A stretch of 64,000 nucleotides of DNA from Clostridium transplantifaecale (GCF_900626075.1 NZ_UYZY01000003.1:186001-250000), one strand, 5' to 3'. Shown: positions 35,109-44,939, numbered from the stretch's first letter. Program-made: numbers and translations. The notes: generated by a model not told the origin, from the sequence alone.

Positions 35109-37724
35109 ATGGGTGAACGAAAAAGAAGCAGGGTGAAAGAGCTTGGATTGGCATTAATTTGTGTAATAGCTGTTGGATTGTCCGCGTTCAGTATTTATTC
35201 TACCTATCAGTTGTATCAGACAACATCAATAATTTATAAACATCCCTATACTGTTTCCAATGAATCCCGGGCAATGCGTACCCGTCTATTGGATATGAAG
35301 GGATTTTTGCTGAATATTATTGCAGAGTCCTCAGGGGATTTGGATACGGTACAGCAGTTGCTGGAGAAACGGTACGCTATGCAGTACGATGCAATTAAAG
35401 TCATTACCAGTCAATATCTGGGGCCAGTGGAAGATACAGCCCAATTATTGGCTGCAATGCAGGATTTGGAAGAAACACAAGCCGAAGCATTACCGCTTAT
35501 CATTCCTATGAACCGGGAAGATACCACCCAATATGTAGAGGAGTATATATATCCTAAATACGACGCGGTGTATGATGCATTGACTATAATTATAGACTTT
35601 GCGGACAGTAAAGTTGAGGGGTTAGAGCACGGAGCAGCGAATACAGCTGTTAAGGCTATTGTATCGGCTGTAATACTCACTGTTTTTTTGCCCGCTTACT
35701 TCCTGTTTACCTTTTGGCATGAGCGGAAAAATATTCGGGAGATTCGATACCGTGAGAGCCTTTTCGACGTTCTTTCCGCCAATGTGGATGAGGTATTCCT
35801 GATTTTCGATCAGGAGAATAGCGTGTTGGAATATGTCAGCGCTAACTGTCAGCGTGTTTTGGGTATCCCAGGAGACGCGGTTATGGATGATATGCAATTG
35901 CTGGCGGGCAGGGTTACGGATGAGGATCAGACGGCCTTTGCGGAATTTATCCGGAAGCCGGATACAAAGGAGAACAATAGCGTTGACATTCAGATGCGTT
36001 TTAACAGCGGAGAGACCCGCTGGATCAAGATTCGCAGTTACCCGGTAATGTCGGGGAATAAAATCCTGCGCTATATTGTCACTCTCTTCGATCAGACCGA
36101 GGAGATCGTGAAAGAACAGGCGCTCAAAGACGCTCTGGTTAATGCGCAGAACGCCAATGCCGCCAAGCAGAATTTTCTCTCCCGCATGAGCCACGAGATT
36201 CGCACCCCCATGAACGCTATTATTGGCATGGCTACCATTGCAGGCGCCTACATAGAAGACCGAAAGAGGGTGGAGGACTGCCTGGAAAAGATTGGATACT
36301 CCTCCAAGCATTTGATGACACTTATAAATGATGTGCTCGATATGTCCAAAATAGATGAAGGGAAGATGTTAATCGTCCATGAGGCCTTTAACCTGGAAAG
36401 CGTAATGGAATCCATCACGTCAATCTTTTATCCGCAGGCAGTAGATAAAGGTATCCGTTTTTCCATACCATTGATTGATCTTACCGACACAATCCTGATC
36501 GGCGACGCCTTGCGCCTGAACCAAATTCTAATCAACCTTCTCTCCAACGCAATCAAATTTACACCGGAGAACGGAACGATCCGCATGGAAATCCGGCAAA
36601 TCCAAAAGAAAAACAAACATGTCCGCCTGCGCTTTACGGTCAGTGATACCGGTATCGGCATGAGTAAGGAATTTTTAACCCGGATTTTCCGGCCGTTTGA
36701 GCAGGAAAGCGCCGCTACGAGCCAGAAATATGGCGGTACCGGTTTGGGAATGTCAATTTGCAAAAACCTGGTTACGCTGATGGGTGGCACTATTTCAGCT
36801 GCAAGCACATTGGGGAAAGGAAGTACCTTTACCGTAGAACTGGGCTTTGATACAGAATCGGTAGCAGGAGATGAGCTTTCCCACAATCATCAGGCATTGG
36901 ATTCACTCAAGGTGCTGGTGGCCGACGATGACCGGGATTCCTGCATACATGCCTCGCTGCTGCTGAAAAATTTGGGAATTCGCTCTCGCTGGGTATTGAC
37001 CGGGTTAGAGTGTGTGGAAGAGGTTCTGGAGGCCCATAAAACAGGGGAAGAATATGACGTGTGCCTGATTGATTGGAAGATGCCCGACATGAACGGGATT
37101 GAAGTCACGCGGCGGGTCCGTGAGTTTGTGGGACCGGACACGACCATCATTATCATTACGGCTTACGACTGGACCGCCATCGAAAAGAGCGCCAGGGAAG
37201 CGGGCGCAAACGCATTCCTTTCTAAGCCTATATTTGCTTCATCCCTCTACAACACCCTTCTTACCGTGACTGGCATTGAGCGTACGATGAAAAGAGGGAC
37301 TACGGACAAAAAAACAAATTCCGTCCTAACCGGCCGCCGCGTGCTGCTGGTGGAGGATAACGCCCTGAACCAGGAGATCGCCGTGGAGCTGCTGAAAATG
37401 GCCGGCATGGAGATTGACTGTGCGGGCAACGGGCAAGAGGCCCTGGAGCAATTTTTGGCAAAGGGAGACTCTTACGATCTGATTCTGATGGATGTGCAAA
37501 TGCCTGTAATGGACGGCTATCAGGCCACCATCGCCATTCGCCAGTCCGGGCATTCCAGGGCAAAGACTATTCCTATTGTCGCCATGACGGCGGACGCGTT
37601 CTATGAGGATATTGTAAAAGCGCAGGCGGCCGGTATGAACGACCATTTGGCCAAACCTATTGATCCTGAAAAATTTTACCAAATAATTGAATCGTTTTGT
37701 GCTACCCCAGTATCAGGTGATTAA
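35109..37724 (+). CDS. Hybrid sensor histidine kinase with PAS, HisKA, HATPase and two receiver domains
   Basis: The 871-residue protein has two transmembrane helices (about 10-32 and 185-205) around a helical extracytoplasmic sensor. A PAS domain lies at ~215-335. The HisKA histidine is near residue 362 in SHEIRTPMNAIIGMA. The ATPase domain has NLLSNAIKFTPENG, DTGIGMS and YGGTGLGMSICKNLV. Receiver 1 (about 600-717) carries aspartate 655 in LIDWKMPD; receiver 2 (about 742-865) carries aspartate 795 in LMDVQMPVMDGY. No Hpt domain is present and no partner gene adjoins. It acts as a membrane phosphorelay sensor; the signal is unknown. Confidence 0.95.
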   Translation: MGERKRSRVKELGLALICVIAVGLSAFSIYSTYQLYQTTSIIYKHPYTVSNESRAMRTRLLDMKGFLLNIIAESSGDLDTVQQLLEKRYAMQYDAIKVITSQYLGPVEDTAQLLAAMQDLEETQAEALPLIIPMNREDTTQYVEEYIYPKYDAVYDALTIIIDFADSKVEGLEHGAANTAVKAIVSAVILTVFLPAYFLFTFWHERKNIREIRYRESLFDVLSANVDEVFLIFDQENSVLEYVSANCQRVLGIPGDAVMDDMQLLAGRVTDEDQTAFAEFIRKPDTKENNSVDIQMRFNSGETRWIKIRSYPVMSGNKILRYIVTLFDQTEEIVKEQALKDALVNAQNANAAKQNFLSRMSHEIRTPMNAIIGMATIAGAYIEDRKRVEDCLEKIGYSSKHLMTLINDVLDMSKIDEGKMLIVHEAFNLESVMESITSIFYPQAVDKGIRFSIPLIDLTDTILIGDALRLNQILINLLSNAIKFTPENGTIRMEIRQIQKKNKHVRLRFTVSDTGIGMSKEFLTRIFRPFEQESAATSQKYGGTGLGMSICKNLVTLMGGTISAASTLGKGSTFTVELGFDTESVAGDELSHNHQALDSLKVLVADDDRDSCIHASLLLKNLGIRSRWVLTGLECVEEVLEAHKTGEEYDVCLIDWKMPDMNGIEVTRRVREFVGPDTTIIIITAYDWTAIEKSAREAGANAFLSKPIFASSLYNTLLTVTGIERTMKRGTTDKKTNSVLTGRRVLLVEDNALNQEIAVELLKMAGMEIDCAGNGQEALEQFLAKGDSYDLILMDVQMPVMDGYQATIAIRQSGHSRAKTIPIVAMTADAFYEDIVKAQAAGMNDHLAKPIDPEKFYQIIESFCATPVSGD

Positions 37725-37797
37725 AATTTAGTTCGGCATAAAAGACGTACTGAGCAATCAAGCTAAAACAGAGCGATGCAACAGGGAGTTATCACGC

Positions 37798-39333
37798 TTA
37801 TCGAGGAATTACCCTGCCTTTTGCCGCCTGTTCAAAAGCATATCCAATATTAAGCAGTTTTACGTCCTCACCGTCTCGTGCGGCAAAGGTCACTCCCCGC
37901 GGGACACCTTTTGCGTCAACGCCGAATGGGATTGTCAGTTGCGGATATCCTGCCGCGGATACCTCTGTGGAACCGGCCGTACCTAAGAAGACAAGCGCAT
38001 CAAGGCCATTTTCCAGAAACAGCCCTTCCAATGCGGTCTGCGCATTCTCAATCGATGCTTGGATTGGTTCTCTGTCCGGAGTTTCTACTGCCTCGGCCGC
38101 TTCCAGGAGGTCCTGTCCATACCGTGCCCGCCGTTTTATGTCTTCCCGGTTAAAAGCGATTAAATCTTCAAGACGGTTCACAGGAAGCCCGTACTGCCGG
38201 GCAAACAATTCAAAATCCTGTTTGAATGTCAGTTCAATGATATTCTGTACCTGTACACCTTCACCGCTGATCGAAACCTCTATGACCCGGGCTCCCGATT
38301 CCTCTAATCTCTCCTTTAAGGACTGGCGGAGCGTCTCATCATCGTAAGTATAAACCGCAAGGCCGATGACTGCTCCCGCCAAAGACTTTGCGTTTAGTTC
38401 TGACTGCATTTCCTGCCCGGAAAGGGCTGAATATGCCAGTGCGGCGTCCTGGACCGTCTTTGCAAGCGGTCCGGGGGTATCCACTTCCTGTATCAGCGGG
38501 AATATACCTTCACGGGGTACACTGTCCCGGGACGGTTTAAATCCCACTACTGAATTTGCGGACGCCGGTCCGGCGATAGAACCGGCTGTCTCTGTGCCGA
38601 TAGAGATAGGCACCAGATTGACGGACACCGCCACGGCGCTGCCGCTGCTGGAGCCGGAAGGGGAAATTTTCAGGGGTGCAAAAGGATTGACGGTCTGGCC
38701 CTTTTTACTGCTGTATCCGTTGGGCATAACGCTGGACACAAAATAGGCGAATTCCGCCAGATTGTTTTTGCCCAGAATAACGGCGCCTTGCACCCTTAGG
38801 GCGGTCACCAGTTCAGCGTCCTCTTCCGGTATGAAATCCGCAAAGGCCACCGTTCCTACACTGGTGGGTATGCCGGCTGTGTTAATGTTATCCTTCAACA
38901 TGACTGGGATACCGAAAAGAGAAGGGACATCTCCTTCATAATGTGAACGTTCCCGGTCACGCGCCCGTGCCTGTTCCATAGCGTCCGGGGCAATCTCCAT
39001 CACAGAGTTGTATCCGTGTTTGCTCTGATCCAAAGCCTTGATTCTTGAGAGGCAGACCGCGGTAATCTCCTCGTATGTCAGCTCTGCCTGATCCACCGCC
39101 AGCTGAAGCTGCGCCACGGATTTCTCCACAACAGCGGCTTCCTTATCCGCCATGATACGGCCTATATCCAGGCCTGAGAGCTGGCGGTCTATGGAGTCGG
39201 TAAGTTCCCTATTATGATAGGAAATCCATTCTTCGCCCGGTGGGGCGGCACTTTTTATATAGAATAATACTCCGGCTATAATAAGCAGGAACAGCACTGC
39301 AATGCCGATGATATAGTTTCTTTTTTTCTGCAT
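37798..39333 (-). CDS. Membrane-anchored amidase (amidase signature family)
   Basis: I place the start at ATG 39333, preceded by TGAGGTG, giving 511 residues. A hydrophobic N-terminal helix (IGIAVLFLLIIAGVLFYI) anchors or exports it. The catalytic Ser-cis-Ser-Lys triad is visible: lysine in MLKDNINTAG, serine in SPSGSSSGSAVAV and serine in GTETAGSIAGP. The gene converges on the hybrid kinase. It should hydrolyse an amide outside the membrane; the substrate is unknown. Confidence 0.93.
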   Translation of the reverse strand: MQKKRNYIIGIAVLFLLIIAGVLFYIKSAAPPGEEWISYHNRELTDSIDRQLSGLDIGRIMADKEAAVVEKSVAQLQLAVDQAELTYEEITAVCLSRIKALDQSKHGYNSVMEIAPDAMEQARARDRERSHYEGDVPSLFGIPVMLKDNINTAGIPTSVGTVAFADFIPEEDAELVTALRVQGAVILGKNNLAEFAYFVSSVMPNGYSSKKGQTVNPFAPLKISPSGSSSGSAVAVSVNLVPISIGTETAGSIAGPASANSVVGFKPSRDSVPREGIFPLIQEVDTPGPLAKTVQDAALAYSALSGQEMQSELNAKSLAGAVIGLAVYTYDDETLRQSLKERLEESGARVIEVSISGEGVQVQNIIELTFKQDFELFARQYGLPVNRLEDLIAFNREDIKRRARYGQDLLEAAEAVETPDREPIQASIENAQTALEGLFLENGLDALVFLGTAGSTEVSAAGYPQLTIPFGVDAKGVPRGVTFAARDGEDVKLLNIGYAFEQAAKGRVIPR

Positions 39334-39458
39334 AAAACACCTCAATCATGATAGATTCTTTTTTGTATGAAATACCTCTTACATCAAGAATATCGAGATA
39401 GCATTCCACAAGGATGGTTATTCTATACTGCCTGCAGATTGCTCAACATGAAATTGAT

Positions 39459-39494
39459 TTAGCCAATTGGAATATCCACGGTAAAAACAGCGCC
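39459..39494 (-). pseudogene. Tail of a histidine kinase gene
   Basis: Minus-strand codons spell GAVFTVDIPIG and a stop, the usual end of a HATPase domain. Nothing upstream in that frame is readable. Such a short match could be chance, but this gap also contains other remnants. Confidence 0.3.
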
Positions 39495-39578
39495 TCTGCA
39501 CCGCTTTCATAGGGACGATAAGGTAACAGCGATTGGGAGAGCAGAGAATTTTAAACGATTTGTAACAGCTATGGAAAA

Positions 39579-39980
39579 GTGACGTCATTTTCCAGACCGT
39601 CCATATACAATTATTTTCAGACCAAGGAAGAAATCTTCCTGGCAATTCTGAAAAAGGAATATGAGTTATGGATTGCGGACCTGGAGACAGTGATGAAGGA
39701 AAATGAGACGCTTAAGAGCAATGTTTTTGCTGAGAAGGTTGCAGAAAGCCTGGTGGAATTTAAGGTGGCATATGGCAGGTCACTGCAGACCTTTGCCACG
39801 CTGCTGGGGAAGTTTTTCCCGGAGATGACGGTGGAGGAACGGCAGAACTTTATTTATCGCTTTTTCCCCTTTATCTATGGGATCTATCCGTATACCTTTG
39901 TGACGGATAAGCAAAAGGAGGCCATGAGGCAGCTGACGCTTACGCGGTTTCAAAAGGGGTGCTGCCAATTATTGGCGTGA
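39579..39980 (+). pseudogene. TetR regulator lacking its N-terminal HTH half
   Basis: The readable part begins at the recognition helix, TSFSRPSIYNYFQTKEEIFLA, and continues with a normal C-terminal domain to residue 133. The first ~40 residues of the DNA-binding domain are missing and no ribosome site or proper start is present. A functional repressor is not expected. Confidence 0.85.
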
Positions 39981-39990
39981 CGCGTTATTA

Positions 39991-40056
39991 ATGAGTAAAA
40001 CGGTAGTATATTTCAGCGCCAGCGGCGGAAATACAGGCATAGCACAATGTGGATGA
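39991..40056 (+). pseudogene. N-terminal fragment of a flavodoxin gene
   Basis: An ATG opens SKTVVYFSASGGNTGIAQ, the phosphate-binding strand-loop of flavodoxin, and meets a TGA after 21 codons. Only the first ~20 of ~150 residues remain. Such flavodoxins are often found next to LysR genes like the one that follows. Confidence 0.6.
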
Positions 40057-40084
40057 AGCGAGAAGGCGAGAAGGGAGTGATGTT

Positions 40085-40963
40085 ATGGAGATTCGACTGC
40101 TCAAATACTTTCTGATGACAGCGAGGGAAGAGAATATCACAAGGGCGGCCCAGCTTTTGCATGTCACCCAGCCAACCCTCTCCAGACAGTTAATGCAACT
40201 GGAAGAGGAACTGGGAGTGCAGTTGTTTCACAGGAGTAATCACAGCATTGTCCTGACAGAGGACGGCATGCTCTTAAAGCGGAGAGCGCAGGAACTGATC
40301 GATCTGGCGGATAAAACGGTACGGGAATTATCACAGAGGGAAGAAATCCTGAACGGGGAAATCGCTGTCGGCTCCGGTGAGCTGCGCAGTATGGGCCTGC
40401 TTTCCGAGCTGCTGGCCGGGTTTCACCAGGAGCATCCACAGGTCTGTTATGACATTTACAGTGGAAATGCAGATAATATAAAGGAACGTTTAGAGCAGGG
40501 AACCCTGGATCTGGGCCTTCTTCTGGAGCCGGTGGAAATCGCAAGGTATGAATTTCTCCGGATGCCGGTACGGGAAAGCTGGGGCGTTCTGGTCAGGAAG
40601 GATTCGGAACTGGCGGGAAAACCATATGTACGCCCGGAAGACCTGATCCGTTTTCCGCTGCTGTTCACCAAGCGGGAGTTGCTGCGCCGTGAATTGTTAA
40701 ACTGGTTCGGAGACAATTCTGACCAGATGAACATTGTGTCGGCTTACAATCTGATTTACAATGCCGCCATGATGGTTAAAAATGGGATTGGCATTGCGTT
40801 GTGCGTGGAACTGGAGAGCAGCTTTGAGAATCTCTGCTTTGTCCCGCTGTCACCCAGTTTAGAATTTTACTCTGTATTAGCCTGGAAGAAAAACAAGGTA
40901 CATTCTCCGGCGGCAGCTGCGTTCATTTCCTATGCAAAGGAACAGCTGAAAAATATGGTGTAA
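40085..40963 (+). CDS. LysR-family transcriptional regulator
   Basis: The ATG at 40085 follows a GGGAGTGA site and gives 292 residues. The LysR HTH reads NITRAAQLLHVTQPTLSRQL, and EEELGVQLFHRSN is the usual linker-helix start. The effector-binding domain fills the rest. It follows a flavodoxin remnant and precedes a MerR gene and a flavin reductase, so redox genes are likely targets. Confidence 0.94.
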   Translation: MEIRLLKYFLMTAREENITRAAQLLHVTQPTLSRQLMQLEEELGVQLFHRSNHSIVLTEDGMLLKRRAQELIDLADKTVRELSQREEILNGEIAVGSGELRSMGLLSELLAGFHQEHPQVCYDIYSGNADNIKERLEQGTLDLGLLLEPVEIARYEFLRMPVRESWGVLVRKDSELAGKPYVRPEDLIRFPLLFTKRELLRRELLNWFGDNSDQMNIVSAYNLIYNAAMMVKNGIGIALCVELESSFENLCFVPLSPSLEFYSVLAWKKNKVHSPAAAAFISYAKEQLKNMV

Positions 40964-41126
40964 AAGCAGAAATGCTTAAAATGCATGAAAACAAATGTGA
41001 TTTAGGTATTAGACGCACAGGCGGCGTTGGATTAAAATAGGAGCATATCCGGACGGATTCAGAGGAATCGGCGGGTATGCTTATATTTTTTGTCTCAGGG
41101 TATACCAGGCGGAAAGGAGAATGGAG

Positions 41127-41510
41127 ATGACAATTCATGAAGCAAGTGAGCGTTATCAGATTCCGATAGAGCTTTTACGGGAATATGAAAGCTGGGGATT
41201 GTGCGGCGCCGTCAAAAAAGTGATGGGCGACTGGCAGTATGACGATCAGGATCTGGAACGGCTCAGCATGATTATGACGCTTCACGATATTGGGTTTACC
41301 AGTGAGGAGGTGGAGACTTATATGCGTCTTCTGCTCTGCAAGGAGTCCACGGAACGGGAACGCTTAACGATGTTGGATAAAAAACGGGTTATGACCCTGG
41401 ATGAAATCCATTTCCGGGAAAAACAACTGGACCGGATGGATTACCTGCGTCACCAAATCTGGAAATCACAGGAAAAAATAACAAGTAAGGACCTAGAAGG
41501 AGGCAGCTGA
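41127..41510 (+). CDS. MerR-family transcriptional regulator
   Basis: The ATG at 41127 is seven bases after AGGAG; the ATG at 41121 is too close. The N-terminal winged helix reads MTIHEASERYQIPIELLREY, and HDIGFTSEEVETYMRLL follows, as in MerR. A C-terminal coiled coil completes the 127 residues. The next gene begins one base after its stop, so the flavin reductase is part of the same transcript. Confidence 0.9.
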   Translation: MTIHEASERYQIPIELLREYESWGLCGAVKKVMGDWQYDDQDLERLSMIMTLHDIGFTSEEVETYMRLLLCKESTERERLTMLDKKRVMTLDEIHFREKQLDRMDYLRHQIWKSQEKITSKDLEGGS

Positions 41511-41511
41511 C

Positions 41512-42057
41512 ATGAAGAAAAATATCGGACCTGTATTGAGTTTATACCCCACTCCCCTGGTGGTGATTGGGGCTATGGTAAATGAGAAACCAAACTGGGT
41601 GCTTGTAGGGCATCTGGGCATTATGGGGCATAACCGCCTGATGGTGAGTCTGGCAAAGGCTCATTACACCAACCAGGGAATCAAGGCAAACGGCACACTG
41701 ACCGTAAACATTGTGGATGAGGCCCTGCTCCCAAAAGCAGACCGGTCCGGCTGCGTGAGCGGCGCAAAAGCTGATAAGTCCAGGCTGTTTGAGTATGAGA
41801 TGGGTGAGGCCGGAGCGCCGGTGATAAAAGCATCTCCGCTGACGATGGAGTGTACGGTAACAGATAACTATGAGACAGAAGGATTTGACAACTTTATCCT
41901 GAAAATAGAGAATACTTACGCAGAACCATCTGTGCTCAATGAGAATGGAAAAGTGAATTATCATGTGCTTAAACCGGTGCTTTTTGAGATGCCGACGTAT
42001 GAATATCTGCGTACTGGTGAGGTGATCGGAAACTGCATGAAGATTGGAAAGGAGTAG
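41512..42057 (+). CDS. Flavin reductase family protein
   Basis: The 181-residue protein has the split-barrel FMN-binding pattern: LYPTPLVVIGAMVNEKPNWV, NRLMVSLAKAHYTNQGIKAN, and a hydrophobic TLTVNIVDEALL. AGGAGG precedes the ATG. It forms a MerR-flavin reductase-CMD/cupin group and may supply reduced flavin or reduce a quinone or aromatic compound. Confidence 0.88.
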   Translation: MKKNIGPVLSLYPTPLVVIGAMVNEKPNWVLVGHLGIMGHNRLMVSLAKAHYTNQGIKANGTLTVNIVDEALLPKADRSGCVSGAKADKSRLFEYEMGEAGAPVIKASPLTMECTVTDNYETEGFDNFILKIENTYAEPSVLNENGKVNYHVLKPVLFEMPTYEYLRTGEVIGNCMKIGKE

Positions 42058-42061
42058 GCAG

Positions 42062-42793
42062 ATGAAACAGACAGCAGGAAGAGACGCCCTTGGGACATTT
42101 GCTCCCAAGTTTGCAGAGTTAAACGATGATGTATTATTTGGTGAAGTGTGGAGCCGGGAGAGCGGGCTTTCCCATCGTGACCGCAGCCTGATCACAATCA
42201 CTTCCCTGATGACAAGCGGATTGGTTGATTCTTCATTCAAATACCACCTGGAGACGGCAAAAAAGAATGGAGTTACGAGAACAGAGATTGCGGAGGCACT
42301 GACCCACCTGGCATTTTACAGCGGCTGGCCAAAAGCCTGGGCGGCCTTCTGTATGGCGAAAGAGGTCTGGACGGAGGAAGAGGATATGGAAGGAAAGGGC
42401 GGAATCTTTCCGATTGGAAAGCCCAATGACGGGTTTGCCCGGTATTTTATCGGACAGAGCTATCTCTGCCAGTTAAACAGCCAGGGTACGCCCATCTTCA
42501 ATGTGACATTTGAGCCGGGCTGCAGGAATAACTGGCATATCCACCAGGCCAAATCAGGCGGCGGGCAGCTGCTTTTATGCACCAACGGGCGCGGCTGGTA
42601 TCAGGAGTGGGGCAGCGAAGCGAGAGAGCTCCATGCAGGTGATGTGGTGGAGATTCTGGCCGGAGTGAAGCACTGGCACGGAGCGGCAAAGGACAGCTGG
42701 TTCTCCCACCTGGCGGTGGAAGTGGCTGGTGAGGACACGAAAAATGAGTGGTGCGAGGCGGTTGCGGATGAAGAGTACAGCAGACTGCCGTAA
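42062..42793 (+). CDS. Carboxymuconolactone decarboxylase-cupin fusion protein
   Basis: The ATG at 42062, with GGAG upstream, gives 243 residues. The N-terminal half is a CMD/AhpD-like domain: VWSRESGLSHRDRSLITI, then HLETAKKNGVTRTEIAEALTHL and AFYSGWPKAWAA. The catalytic CxxC of AhpD is absent. The C-terminal half is a cupin with WHIHQAKSGGGQLLL and GVKHWHGA metal-site histidines. Such fusions accompany flavin reductases and LysR/MerR regulators in gut clostridia. The reaction is unknown. Confidence 0.9.
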   Translation: MKQTAGRDALGTFAPKFAELNDDVLFGEVWSRESGLSHRDRSLITITSLMTSGLVDSSFKYHLETAKKNGVTRTEIAEALTHLAFYSGWPKAWAAFCMAKEVWTEEEDMEGKGGIFPIGKPNDGFARYFIGQSYLCQLNSQGTPIFNVTFEPGCRNNWHIHQAKSGGGQLLLCTNGRGWYQEWGSEARELHAGDVVEILAGVKHWHGAAKDSWFSHLAVEVAGEDTKNEWCEAVADEEYSRLP

Positions 42794-42971
42794 TATTGGT
42801 GTCCGGCAGAAAGCAAACCCTGATTCTCCGTTTTCTGACGTTTGCAGTTGCCGCATATGGTGCCTGGGCATTCTTGAAGAATGACCTGCTATCTTATATG
42901 CTTTTACAGAACCTGTTATAAGTCCATTTTTTAAGAATAAAATGGAATAGAACAAATGTTCTGAAATGCTA
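42794..42971. other. Gap after the CMD-cupin gene
   Basis: No gene, repeat or clear terminator was seen in this stretch. A promoter and a very short truncated frame follow directly. Confidence 0.4.
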
Positions 42972-43000
42972 TTGCACTCTTTTCCATGGTCTTGTATAAT
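42972..43000 (+). promoter_or_regulatory. Consensus-like promoter
   Basis: TTGCAC and TATAAT are separated by 17 bp. It drives transcription toward the truncated frame at 43026 and on toward the DUF1801 gene. Confidence 0.72.
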
Positions 43001-43025
43001 AGGATCAGAAGCAGGAAGGAGAAGT

Positions 43026-43067
43026 TTGCGTGATACGGTTGAGGTTTCAAGGTTCAACAGAGCATGA
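43026..43067 (+). pseudogene. Start of a lost gene
   Basis: A TTG with AAGGAG upstream and a good promoter reads 13 codons (RDTVEVSRFNRA) before a TGA. The promoter and ribosome site suggest the 5' end of a gene whose body is gone. Up to 43249 no coding sequence is evident. Confidence 0.3.
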
Positions 43068-43249
43068 CTGAAACAGAGACAGGAGAGAAAGAATACCTGA
43101 TGATTTACGGTGAATCGGAATAGAGGTATATTTGAAAAATCATAGTAAAGACCGTTACCTGTGTTTTATAATTGTGGGACAGAACGATAAATTCCCATTT
43201 ATCGGGAAGCTGCAGAGCATAAAATCGGAAGCTGAGGAGGAAATAAAAT

Positions 43250-43645
43250 ATGTGGATATGCCCCAAATGTGGAAGAGAGTTTAAAAAAACAAATCAGGGA
43301 CATTATTGCGGAAAAGCACCTGAAACAGTATTAGAATATATAGATTCGCAACCATCAGAAACACATTCCCATTTAACAGAGATGATGATTTTACTGCAAA
43401 ATAGTGTTCCATGTATAAATGAACGTATACTATGGAGTATGCCGTATTATGAAAAAGAAGGAAAGTCTATCTCCTTTTCTGCTTGTAAAAAGCATATTAG
43501 TTTTTATGTAGGGGAGGAAGCTATTGGAGAATTTGCATCTGAGTTAAATGAATTTGTCACAAAGAAAAATGCAATCTATTTTCCTTATAACAAAGAATTG
43601 CCAACAAAACTGATTACAAATATTGTAAAATGGTGTTTTAGCTGA
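43250..43645 (+). CDS. DUF1801/YdhG-like protein with N-terminal zinc finger
   Basis: The 131-residue product starts with CPKCGREFKKTNQGHYC, a likely CCHC zinc site, after an AGGAGG. The rest has the DUF1801 pattern: ILWSMPYYEKEGKSISFSAC, then HISFYVGEE and a helical IYFPYNKELP. The fold is that of YdhG/frataxin-like iron-chaperone relatives. Function is unproven. Confidence 0.78.
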   Translation: MWICPKCGREFKKTNQGHYCGKAPETVLEYIDSQPSETHSHLTEMMILLQNSVPCINERILWSMPYYEKEGKSISFSACKKHISFYVGEEAIGEFASELNEFVTKKNAIYFPYNKELPTKLITNIVKWCFS

Positions 43646-43697
43646 TTTGACAAATCATATGCACAAATGGACTAAGATTACAGGAGATGAAAACAAT

Positions 43698-43814
43698 GAT
43701 TGGAAAAGATGTTCAGATAGGTGTGAGCCTATTAGTGGTATCCGCAACTTTTATGTAGCTGACCCAGAGGGGAATTTGCTTGAAATCGGCAGCACAAAGC
43801 AAAAATTGATATAA
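43698..43814 (+). pseudogene. C-terminal tail of a VOC/glyoxalase-family protein (copy 1)
   Basis: The frame reads SGIRNFYVADPEGNLLEIGS and ends in a TAA. FYVADPEGNLLEI is the last strand of a vicinal-oxygen-chelate domain, which carries a metal-binding glutamate. The rest of the protein is missing. A second tail with nearly the same sequence lies at 59313-59390. Confidence 0.75.
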
Positions 43815-43833
43815 ACATCATACAAGACAAAAA

Positions 43834-44535
43834 ATGAACAGTCAATTGAAATCAATAGCTCAGTCCTATGACAGAGCAATCGAATTAGGAAAAAAAGGTG
43901 TTGATTTATATAAAAATTTGCCGGAATATCTGAAAAATGATCCGGATTATAGTAAATTTCAAATGGCAAGAGAGTGTGGGATAGATTCAGACAGCGGACG
44001 TATAGAAATCAGATACTTTCTTTCGCCCGCTCAAAAGATGAAATTTGTTGACCTTGGGTGCTGTTTGAATCTTATGTTTAATGGCTATGATCAGTGGCCA
44101 TCGACTTATTACGGAGTTGACATAAGCGACGAAACAATCAAGCTTCTCAAGCAGTATTCCCAAAAGAACAATCTCAATGTAGGTGCATTACACTGTGGAA
44201 GCATACATAAAACACCGTTTGAAGACAACTATTTCGAAATAGGGGCTTGTATAGGGGTACTCGAATATTTTGAAAAAAATTTTGTTATGGAAGCACTTAT
44301 AGAAGCTCATAGGATCCTGAAGCCTCGCAGTAAATTTGTACTTGATGTTCCTGATAATGCAGGCAAAATGCGCCGTTTTATGAATTTAATTGAAACCTCT
44401 ATGGGCAGGCCCGATAAATTTGATATATCTATTAAGGAATTTGAAGATATCCTGCTAAATCTTTTTGAAGTGGAAAGGAGAGAGGAAATGGAGGCCGTAT
44501 CTATGATTCAATATTTTTTAAAGCGCAAAGCATAA
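43834..44535 (+). CDS. SAM-dependent methyltransferase (class I)
   Basis: The 233-residue protein has motif I as MKFVDLGCCLNLMF, the acidic YYGVDISDETI, and GACIGVLEYFEKNFVMEALIEAHRILKP, all typical of class I methyltransferases. Motif I lacks the usual GxGxG, so SAM binding could be altered. The ribosome site is weak. The substrate is unknown. Confidence 0.78.
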   Translation: MNSQLKSIAQSYDRAIELGKKGVDLYKNLPEYLKNDPDYSKFQMARECGIDSDSGRIEIRYFLSPAQKMKFVDLGCCLNLMFNGYDQWPSTYYGVDISDETIKLLKQYSQKNNLNVGALHCGSIHKTPFEDNYFEIGACIGVLEYFEKNFVMEALIEAHRILKPRSKFVLDVPDNAGKMRRFMNLIETSMGRPDKFDISIKEFEDILLNLFEVERREEMEAVSMIQYFLKRKA

Positions 44536-44635
44536 TCTTTAAAATATTTAATGGATGTGGTAAGTACATATTTACAGGCTGAACGTTTCCGTAAAAGACA
44601 CCGGAAATGCCATGACGGACGATGAAATTATCGGC

Positions 44636-44833
44636 TTTTACTGCGGTTTGTAAAGAGAGAGTACCATATCGACATGGAACAGATTAAAGAAGGTCTGCCG
44701 CCGCCTAAGATTCGCGCATTGTAAAGAGCGTCAAGTATATGCTCTACTGGGAAATCTTCCTGACGCCTTGTCTTGTCTCGGGATTTACAATGTAAAAATG
44801 GGATATGGTTCTTTTGCCTATTAGGTTTTAAGG
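44636..44833 (+). pseudogene. Fused remnants of duplicated copies of two genes from the 24-28 kb region
   Basis: The first ~115 bp match the middle of the gene at 24465-24821 almost base for base, apart from a few substitutions and a short deletion. The next ~80 bp match the end of the lipoprotein gene at 26857-27624 and its stop. The two pieces join at a short GGGAAATC-like microhomology. A copy of the region was made, then lost ~2.8 kb internally. Confidence 0.88.
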
Positions 44834-44939
44834 AGGAGAATACAGTGAGTAGTGGAACGTGTTCTTCTATTAAAATTGTTGTTGATTAAAACAACTCCTG
44901 TCTTATCGGCAGAAAAAACAGGAGTTATGAGGAAATCAT

